Shown: piece after piece, positions 58,853 to 64,000 of the stretch
Numbering within the stretch: position 1 is the first letter of the stretch
Layout of the letters: each line of letters begins with the position of its first letter
Assembly (NCBI RefSeq): GCF_000215085.1
Contig: NC_015589.1
Location: 1,736,001-1,800,000 of the forward strand
Direction: 5' to 3'
Length of the DNA: 64,000 bases
From: Desulforamulus ruminis DSM 2154
GTDB lineage: Bacteria; Bacillota; Desulfotomaculia; Desulfotomaculales; Desulfotomaculaceae
The notes under the pieces: generated by a model
Seen by the model: the letters and a program-made list of their open reading frames with translations, nothing else
Database searches by the model: none
What the model was told of the DNA's origin: nothing
Made by a program: the position numbers and the translations under genes

Positions 58853-59827
58853 CTAAGCATTAAAACCAAGGTAAATGCGGCCTACGTCAGTCACCATGCT
58901 GTCCGTTATCCGTTCACCGGCGGTAACTTCCAAAAGCCGGTCCAGGGATTTTACCAGTTGGCGAATCCCCCGGTTTACCGCCACGTCTATCATCATTTTT
59001 CTGGCGGAAGCTGTGAGGTTAACCCTTTCTAAAAATTTTGCCGCCTCGGGTTCGGTTAAACCATTGGTTGTGATATAATATCCTAGGCGGTCCCGAAGCC
59101 TAGCCAGTTCGGGTCTGTCTTCAGCTAACAATATTATTTTTTCTGCTAGGGGTTGGTTTCCGCATAAAACCACCCCTATATTTTTTGCCTTATCGTAGAT
59201 ACCACGCAGGGTTTCCAATACTTTTAACTTCACCTTGTCTGCTTCATCCACAATGAGCAGCCTGGGCCGTCTCTTAAGCTCTTTAACGATTTTATTTAAG
59301 AGAGTAGCCGAAGCCCCCCGGGCCTCTAAATGCAATCCCTCCGTAATTTCTGTCAAAACACTTTTGATGCTGCTGGTTTCATCGCAGGTAATCATTACCA
59401 CGCCCTGATTTTCCTTGGCGTAATCCTCCAAAGCACGGGTTTTTCCGGCACCGGGGTCACCTACGACAATCCCAAATTCTTTTCGTTCCTGGCTTTTCCG
59501 GCATACACCGCGCACGCGCTGGTAATCATCCGTAATGATCGTGCCAAGTTCGGAAATATCAACGATATAGCCACTTTCAGGCACGTTTTCTTCCTCCTGG
59601 TCCTCAACCCATTTGCCAAGAGACTTCAAATACCCCTCAACCAATTCTTCAAACTTATCATTGCTAGGGTACTTTCCATTGATGTACAGAGAAATGGTCG
59701 AATGTGACTTACCCAGGGCCTTGGCGACGTCCGTGACTTTTGTTCCTTCATCTTTCACCAGACTATTTAAAATCGTTCTGGCCTTGGACCAGGTAGCCGC
59801 CAGAACCGTAGCAGTAGCAGTTGACAT
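58853..59827 (-). CDS. MuB-like target-selection ATPase
   Basis: MuB binds target DNA, stimulates MuA and gives target immunity. The 324-residue protein has an N-terminal HTH (TKVTDVAKALGKSHSTISLY), then an AAA+ core with Walker A VGDPGAGKTRALE near residue 125, Walker B RLLIVDEADKVKLKV and sensor-like GVVLCGNQPLA. The C-terminal helices resemble the MuB DNA-binding domain. It lies 18 bp after the transposase gene, as Mu B follows A. Confidence 0.9.
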   Translation of the reverse strand: MSTATATVLAATWSKARTILNSLVKDEGTKVTDVAKALGKSHSTISLYINGKYPSNDKFEELVEGYLKSLGKWVEDQEEENVPESGYIVDISELGTIITDDYQRVRGVCRKSQERKEFGIVVGDPGAGKTRALEDYAKENQGVVMITCDETSSIKSVLTEITEGLHLEARGASATLLNKIVKELKRRPRLLIVDEADKVKLKVLETLRGIYDKAKNIGVVLCGNQPLAEKIILLAEDRPELARLRDRLGYYITTNGLTEPEAAKFLERVNLTASARKMMIDVAVNRGIRQLVKSLDRLLEVTAGERITDSMVTDVGRIYLGFNA

Positions 59828-59845
59828 GGATTAACCTCCTTATAT

Positions 59846-61933
59846 TTAACTTCCGGCCTGCAATAACATTTCATCAAAAATATTGGTCTTTTTCTTTGGC
59901 TTGGTTTTACCCGTGTCTTGAGTTTCCTTTGTGGCTTTCTTTTTACGCTGCTTGGCCACCGGCTCCATACCGGTCATTAGCTGCACCTGGGGAGTATCTT
60001 CCGATACTTTCCCGGTAAGCACGTGAGACCCAGCCTGTTTCCGTTCCTTGATGAGGGAGTCAAGGGAAACCTTCCGAATCCCTTTAAGCTGCTCCCGCAG
60101 TTCTTTGCGGAGGGATGCCCTCTGCTTTTGGAACTTAGTAAGATCGTCTCTGGTAGCCCCCCATGCCAACAATTCTTTGTTGGTGGCAGTACAGAGAAAC
60201 TTTCCTGAACGAGGTGAGAATACCAGGATCTCTCCAATCCGGTTGGGATCGTAGCGGATAACCACCTTTTGACCCACCAGTTTGTCCAGGTCCGGATGAT
60301 GGAACCAGCGCCGTTTTCCTCGGGAACCGAACTTTTCAATACCGCTGGTCTGTATCACGGCAGTTTCATTATCCATAAGGCAAATATCCAGTGTCCGTGC
60401 ATCCGGCAACGCCTTAGTAACTTTTGGTGTTATGGCTACTTTCTGCAGCGGTGTCATGCCCAGACTGGAATGGACGGTATTATGATATTGGTGGAGGTAG
60501 ACTTCCATTAAGTAGTTCAGTTCATCTAATTCCAGCAGCATATCCTGGGCGGCCATCTTCTTTTCATCCAGGTTATAGGGCCGTTGTTTGTTGTCTTTGC
60601 CGCAATATCCGGGCAAGTACCGGGCGAAGCGGTCTGTAAAGGTGCCAAACCATCTTTCCATGTGTCCCTTAGCATAAGGGGCGTAAGGGGTGGCAAACAT
60701 TGGATTGATATTTAGCAGGTCACATACACTGCGGGTCTGACGGCTGTACTCAAAATCGTTACTTTTCTTTTGCTTTTTAACCTGGGATTTGTAGTCCTCA
60801 CCATTATCAATATAGATGGTCTTGGGAACTCCGAAAATCGGTAGAGTTTCCCCAACATCAGCCAAAAGTTCTTCCTCACCCCAGCCCAGATCCCCAATAG
60901 ATTTAGCCATAGGTTTGCTGAAGACCGGTTTTTCCCAGCCGGATCGAACTTTGGGGAGTATGCCATGACGCATGGCCAGGGCAATGGTCCGGCCATTGGC
61001 TTGGATCGAGAGGGCATAGCCAATAATGGTTCGGGTGGCTACATCCAACCAGGCTGTCATCCATGGCCGCACGGGTCTGCCGTTGTATTTTATGAAGACA
61101 TCCAGGCGGTGATGGTCACCTTCCCAAACCTCGTTCATAAACTGGGGTTCTGACCGGGTGGCTTTGATGGCAAACTTTTTCATGTAGGCTTCCGGGCCTT
61201 CCCTAGCCAGGCAGACCAGGTCCGGTTCGTACTTGTTCAGATCCTCAACAACCCGGTATATTGTGGCCCTGCTGGGTACTTCCAAACTCTCTCTCTCAAG
61301 CAGTTTTTTTACCTTGTCATACACGTGAGAAACTTTGGGTTTATTGGGCTGCAGGTACAGGCTGCGAATAACTCTTTCTAACTCCTCTGAAACCGTCCGT
61401 CTGGTAGTTTCGCGTCCCAGACCGTTCAGTTTACGGATCAGCGCTGTTCGACCTCCTTCCTGGTATTCTTTTATGTACCCATAAAGGGTTCTGGTGCTAA
61501 TCCCATATTTGGCGGCTACCAGTTCCCTATGTTGAGTCTTCTTCGAGCCGTCCGGCACATCCAGAGCTTCCTCGCAAATGGCTGCCTTTTCGTCAGCATC
61601 AGCCAATATTTTTTCAAACCGGATTTTACCAATTTTCGCTTCAATTTCGGCTAGGTTTAGCGGGGCCACCGGTACCGGTGGGTGTAATTCCACAACCTCT
61701 GCTAATTCCTGATTTTCTTTTACTTCCTGGATTGTATTTTGGCAGTATCGCTGCCGGGCCACAGATGAGAGAGAAGAAAGAGCTATCAGAAAGCCCATAC
61801 CACTTTTGCCGCCTTTGCCAATTTTAGCAATCTTGACAATCCAATCACCGGCAGATGCTTTTTTATGCGCCATTTGACGTGATATGCCCTCTAGTTTGGC
61901 AGCCTTGGTTGTAGAAATATAAATTTCGCCCAA
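59846..61933 (-). CDS. MuA-like DDE transposase
   Basis: This protein cuts and joins the phage ends. The 695 residues begin with a Mu-type DNA-binding region (STTKAAKLEGISRQMAHKKA). HTH domains for end binding follow (HRELVAAKYGISTRTLYGYI), then the RNase H-like core. The acidic triad is Asp273 (WEGDHHRLD), Asp376 (YIDNGEDY) and Glu426 (GHMERWFG). A beta-barrel follows, and the basic C-terminus (KQRKKKATKE, TKPKKKTNIFD) fits the MuB-contact domain. The start is TTG 61933 with AAGGAGGTGAG eight bases ahead. Spacing of the triad is close to Mu's. It appears intact. Confidence 0.93.
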   Translation of the reverse strand: MGEIYISTTKAAKLEGISRQMAHKKASAGDWIVKIAKIGKGGKSGMGFLIALSSLSSVARQRYCQNTIQEVKENQELAEVVELHPPVPVAPLNLAEIEAKIGKIRFEKILADADEKAAICEEALDVPDGSKKTQHRELVAAKYGISTRTLYGYIKEYQEGGRTALIRKLNGLGRETTRRTVSEELERVIRSLYLQPNKPKVSHVYDKVKKLLERESLEVPSRATIYRVVEDLNKYEPDLVCLAREGPEAYMKKFAIKATRSEPQFMNEVWEGDHHRLDVFIKYNGRPVRPWMTAWLDVATRTIIGYALSIQANGRTIALAMRHGILPKVRSGWEKPVFSKPMAKSIGDLGWGEEELLADVGETLPIFGVPKTIYIDNGEDYKSQVKKQKKSNDFEYSRQTRSVCDLLNINPMFATPYAPYAKGHMERWFGTFTDRFARYLPGYCGKDNKQRPYNLDEKKMAAQDMLLELDELNYLMEVYLHQYHNTVHSSLGMTPLQKVAITPKVTKALPDARTLDICLMDNETAVIQTSGIEKFGSRGKRRWFHHPDLDKLVGQKVVIRYDPNRIGEILVFSPRSGKFLCTATNKELLAWGATRDDLTKFQKQRASLRKELREQLKGIRKVSLDSLIKERKQAGSHVLTGKVSEDTPQVQLMTGMEPVAKQRKKKATKETQDTGKTKPKKKTNIFDEMLLQAGS

Positions 61934-61958
61934 CTTCTCTCACCTCCTTAGCATTAAT

Positions 61959-62033
61959 TTAGACCCCGCTACTCCCCCAGGCTCCGGCCTTATCTTCACC
62001 TGGGTTCATCGTTTCATCCTCTTTAGGACTCAT
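61959..62033 (-). CDS. Possible 24-residue leader peptide before the transposase
   Basis: ATG 62033 opens a short frame (MSPKEDETMNPGEDKAGAW...) ending at TAA 61959, with the transposase ribosome site directly after. No strong ribosome site precedes the ATG; GGGGGTGAT lies 20 bp upstream, so translation may begin earlier at a non-ATG codon. It could couple translation to the transposase. Low certainty. Confidence 0.3.
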   Translation of the reverse strand: MSPKEDETMNPGEDKAGAWGSSGV

Positions 62034-62137
62034 CAGGCGGTAGGATTTTACATCACCCCCTAAACTGTGTTTTGATAGCCCGGTTAAGGAATTGCAATAC
62101 ACCAACATTCTCCACCAGCTTATCTCATACAAAAGAC

Positions 62138-62329
62138 TTAAGCAGATATTTTCAACTTCTCTCGGATAATCTGAATATATTTTTCAGTTTTCCTATCACC
62201 GGTCAATAGGTCGGAAAATTTTTTGGCCGGAATCTTATTTTCTTCACAGAACTCCTTAGCAGTTACGCCCATATCTAAAAGTTTCTTCTTAACTTCTAAT
62301 CCGAAAGGTGTCAATTTTCTTCTGCCCAT
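62138..62329 (-). CDS. Small HTH protein, Ner/BcepMu gp16-like
   Basis: This 63-residue protein (GRRKLTPFGLEVKKKLLDMG, TAKEFCEENKIPAKKFSDLL) resembles the small HTH proteins found at the start of early operons in BcepMu-type phages, in the place of Mu ner. It is the first gene transcribed from the early promoter at 62440-62468 and probably tunes early transcription as a Cro/Ner analogue. Confidence 0.72.
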   Translation of the reverse strand: MGRRKLTPFGLEVKKKLLDMGVTAKEFCEENKIPAKKFSDLLTGDRKTEKYIQIIREKLKISA

Positions 62330-62402
62330 CGTCGTTTTTCCCCCTTTCTTGTCTATTCATGGTGGCAAGTAATGCTTGTTGCCTTATTTGTACTATGATA
62401 AT

Positions 62403-62487
62403 ATTTGCCTAGTAGGGGATTTTGCCCCCCTTTGTAGCTATTATAAACGCAAATACGTCGAAACTCAATAGCAAATAACGCATTTGC
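62403..62487. promoter_or_regulatory. Repressor/early gene control region with GCAAAT operators
   Basis: ATTTGC at 62403-62408 and 62482-62487 and GCAAAT at 62449-62454 and 62471-62476 form four half-sites. The pair at 62471-62487 is a perfect palindrome with a 5-bp centre (AACGC). GCAAAT at 62449 lies between the -10 and -35 boxes of the leftward early promoter. This layout suits binding by the LexA-like repressor encoded at 62515. Confidence 0.6.
62440..62468 (-). promoter_or_regulatory. Leftward early promoter of the prophage
   Basis: On the minus strand TTGAGT (62468-62463), 17 bp and a perfect TATAAT (62445-62440). It drives the Ner-like gene and the transposition operon; an operator-like half-site fills its spacer. 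The leader to 62329 contains an inverted GGCAA...TTGCC (62364-62383). Confidence 0.75.
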
Positions 62488-62514
62488 GCCGTTGTTTATA
62501 AAGAGGTGAAGCCT

Positions 62515-63399
62515 TTGGAAACCATTTCTGATAGAATAGAAAAAACTATAGAAGATAACGGATTAACTAAAACTCAATTTGCTAAAATTATAGGAATATC
62601 TACAGGAAACCTTGGGGATTGGAAACGGGGAAAGTCAATGCCAGGCGCAAATGCGCTTGCTAAAATTGCAGAGCATTTTGATGTATCCCTTGACTGGTTA
62701 ATATTGGGTAAAAAAATAGAAAAGCTTGAACAAATTCCTGGAAGAGTTTCTAGGATATCAGAAGGGGAAGAGGACAGGCTTGAATTTAGGGAGAGCGGAA
62801 GTAATAGCGAACTGCTTAAATATTTAAAAGATCTTTCTGAAGAAGATATTAATGTATTAACATTGGTTGCAAAACGACTATCAGGCAAAGGTAGTAGAAC
62901 TTCAATTAAAACGAATACCCCGCGGGTAAAACTGAAGAAAGAACCGGAAACTTCTAAGAGCAACGTTTGCTACCTGCCGGTACTTAGTCAGATTCCGGCT
63001 GGCCGTCCAGTGTCCACAGAAGATCTTATTGAAGGTTATCTCCCGGTACCAGTACATATGGCCAAAAGTGGAACCTTCTTAACTCGGGTCAGAGGGGATA
63101 GCATGATTGGTGATGAAATATTTGATGGTGATGTAGTACAGATACGAATGCAGCCCACTGTTGAAAATGGTGAAATCGCCGCCGTTCGACTCAATGGAGA
63201 AGTAACTTTAAAACACTTCTTTAACAATAATGGTTCATTTATCCTACGCTCATCTAACCCAGAATACTCAGATATTATTGCTAATATTGATGATGATATA
63301 ACCATTATTGGTAAATTCATTGCTAAGTTTTCAAAACAGGACGTTGATGTATTACTTGATCGCTTCAGAGAAGACGGAGCCTTTTTTAATACAATATAA
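62515..63399 (+). CDS. LexA-like phage repressor (HTH + S24 peptidase)
   Basis: This immunity repressor has an N-terminal XRE-type HTH (TKTQFAKIIGISTGNLGDWK), a linker, and a C-terminal S24 domain. The Ser/Lys dyad is Ser196 (RGDSMIGDE) and Lys233 (EVTLKHF), and an Ala162-Gly163 bond in IPAGRP fits the RecA-stimulated self-cleavage site. Induction by DNA damage is therefore expected, unlike Mu's own repressor. TTG 62515 has AGAGGTG 6 bp ahead and is preferred over GTG 62506. It is divergent from the early operon and ends in its own terminator. Confidence 0.9.
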   Translation: METISDRIEKTIEDNGLTKTQFAKIIGISTGNLGDWKRGKSMPGANALAKIAEHFDVSLDWLILGKKIEKLEQIPGRVSRISEGEEDRLEFRESGSNSELLKYLKDLSEEDINVLTLVAKRLSGKGSRTSIKTNTPRVKLKKEPETSKSNVCYLPVLSQIPAGRPVSTEDLIEGYLPVPVHMAKSGTFLTRVRGDSMIGDEIFDGDVVQIRMQPTVENGEIAAVRLNGEVTLKHFFNNNGSFILRSSNPEYSDIIANIDDDITIIGKFIAKFSKQDVDVLLDRFREDGAFFNTI

Positions 63400-63427
63400 G
63401 GGGAGAAATCCCCTTATATTTTTTTAT
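63393..63427 (+). terminator. Terminator overlapping the repressor stop
   Basis: AATATAAGGGGA (63393-63404), GAAA loop and TCCCCTTATATT (63409-63420), a perfect 12-bp stem, followed by TTTTTTT. The stop codon lies within the first arm. Confidence 0.88.
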
Positions 63428-63487
63428 AAGCTAGAATTGTAAAAAGGATTAAATTTATAATTATTCATTTTAATGCATAATTATATG

Positions 63488-63596
63488 ATTTACCAAAAAT
63501 AATATCCAAAAATTTAAAAACCGCTGAGAATAGCAATTATAAGGTATATTAAGCGGTTTACCAATCCATTTAGTTTACCAATCATGGTTTACCAAT
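63488..63596. repeat. Direct repeats GTTTACCAAT near the phage left end
   Basis: GTTTACCAAT occurs at 63556-63565, 63573-63582 and 63587-63596, with a degenerate ATTTACCAAA near 63488. Spacing is 17 and 14 bp. They lie 370-410 bp inside the phage left end and outside any gene, and could be transposase or enhancer sites. The rest of 63428-63955 has no gene that I can support. Confidence 0.55.
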
Positions 63597-63730
63597 TGAT
63601 ATAAAAGAAACTCTAAAAATGTACTAGAAACTGAGCCCGGATATCCTTATGGATTTATAAAGTAACAGCCCTAAAAAGCTATCTAACATTTGCAATTACT
63701 GGATTCCTGAAAAGTTTGTTACTAAAAGAG

Positions 63731-63778
63731 AAAGGCCCGTCACCAAGCTGTTAAAATACAACGGCGGCGGGCCTTTTT
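63731..63778. terminator. Bidirectional terminator near the phage left end
   Basis: AAAGGCCCG (63731-63739) and CGGGCCTTT (63768-63776) form a stem with a long, partly paired loop, with T runs on the plus strand and TTT...CTCTTTT on the minus strand. It would insulate phage and host transcription at this end. Confidence 0.7.
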
Positions 63779-63955
63779 AGTTATAAACACCCTTATTTAG
63801 TAATGTTTTTTCTCATTTTACTGCAAAACTATTTTCCCTACAAAACCCACAACTCTATTAAAATCAATACATCCCGTCATTTCCCACTTTAACCCTACTT
63901 ATCCCATCTTTTGCAATTATTTATGAGAGACAACAGTAGTGCAAAAAACCCCGGG

Positions 63956-63967
63956 GATCGACGACAA
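63956..63967 (-). repeat. Prophage terminal inverted repeat, virion-left end
   Basis: GATCGACGACAA is the exact complement of 32341-32352. An inverted copy of the inner GCAAAAGAT lies at 63906-63914. The last 33 bases of the window (63968-64000) are host DNA with no recognisable feature. Confidence 0.75.
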
Positions 63968-64000
63968 TTTAAAAAGGATAAACCGGCGTAATCAAAGGGT

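Larger units (their letters stand above)
32341..63967 (-). mobile_element. Mu-like transposable prophage, essentially complete
   Basis: About 31.6 kb with MuA and MuB homologues, Gam, GemA, Mor, terminase, DUF935 portal and a contractile tail in Mu order, all leftward except the repressor and one moron. The ends carry 12-bp inverted repeats (TTGTCGTCGATC at 32341; its complement ending at 63967) that contain the TG...CA termini expected for MuA-type transposition. Flanking bases are AATTT on the left and, overlapping the right end, AATTT at 63966-63970, so the target duplication is plausible but its exact register is uncertain. The repressor end (phage left end) lies at the right of the window. 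No integrase and no tRNA target are present, which fits transposition. Confidence 0.9.

Noticed and set aside
32341-63967. Site-specific integration (integrase, tRNA attachment site) of the prophage
   Set aside because: No integrase gene or tRNA was found; a DDE transposase and inverted ends explain the insertion.
1-64000. CRISPR array, rRNA or tRNA genes
   Set aside because: No regularly spaced repeats, ribosomal RNA segments or cloverleaf-like sequence were seen on reading both strands.

Overview
The window comes from an endospore-forming, Gram-positive anaerobe of the Clostridia. Gene content and protein character suggest the Desulfotomaculum/Desulforamulus type, but that genus-level guess is inference. 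Support comes from a spore germination protease (gpr), the sporulation membrane protein gene ylbJ, FapR-controlled type II fatty acid synthesis with FabK as enoyl reductase, an ADP-forming acetyl-CoA synthetase, and the Bacillus-like orders rsmD-coaD, DUF177-rpmF and fapR-plsX...rnc-smc-ftsY.

Chromosomal part (1 to about 32.3 kb). The end of ribBA and ribH (riboflavin synthesis) converge on rpmB (L28), followed by recG. Next is a regulated cluster: an FmdE-family protein and a FecBCD-type ABC importer, preceded by a promoter, a perfect palindrome and an intrinsic terminator. After two unassigned genes come gpr, rsmD, coaD and a coiled-coil gene. A minus-strand block holds a DRTGG-type ATPase, the ADP-forming acyl-CoA synthetase and ylbJ. 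The plus-strand block is DUF177-rpmF, then fapR-plsX-fabH-fabK-fabD-fabG-acpP-fabF-rnc-smc-ftsY. FapR has an operator over its own promoter, and a hairpin terminator lies between acpP and fabF. A CNNM/CBS membrane protein ends the host segment.

Prophage part (about 32.34 to 63.97 kb). An almost complete Mu-like transposable prophage lies in reverse orientation, bounded by 12-bp inverted terminal repeats that fit the TG...CA rule. From right to left it carries a LexA-like repressor (the only long rightward gene), a small Ner-like HTH protein, MuA transposase, MuB ATPase, an early accessory block (HTH protein, Cys-rich proteins, DnaC-like loader, secreted 3D-domain protein, nucleoside deoxyribosyltransferase-like protein), Gam, GemA and Mor. 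After a Mor-type late promoter come holin, terminase, portal, F-like protein, protease/scaffold, capsid, neck and tail genes in Mu order, tail fibre and a distant amidase endolysin.

Most unusual in the prophage: an 8-cysteine ferredoxin gene between the tail sheath and tail tube genes; a -1 frameshift site (T TTT TTG) in the tail chaperone gene; a rightward membrane-protein moron with its own promoter inserted between chaperone and tape measure genes; a late promoter whose -10 box lies inside a terminator hairpin; and clear base-composition mosaicism in the tape measure and tail fibre genes. No tRNA, rRNA or CRISPR array was seen.
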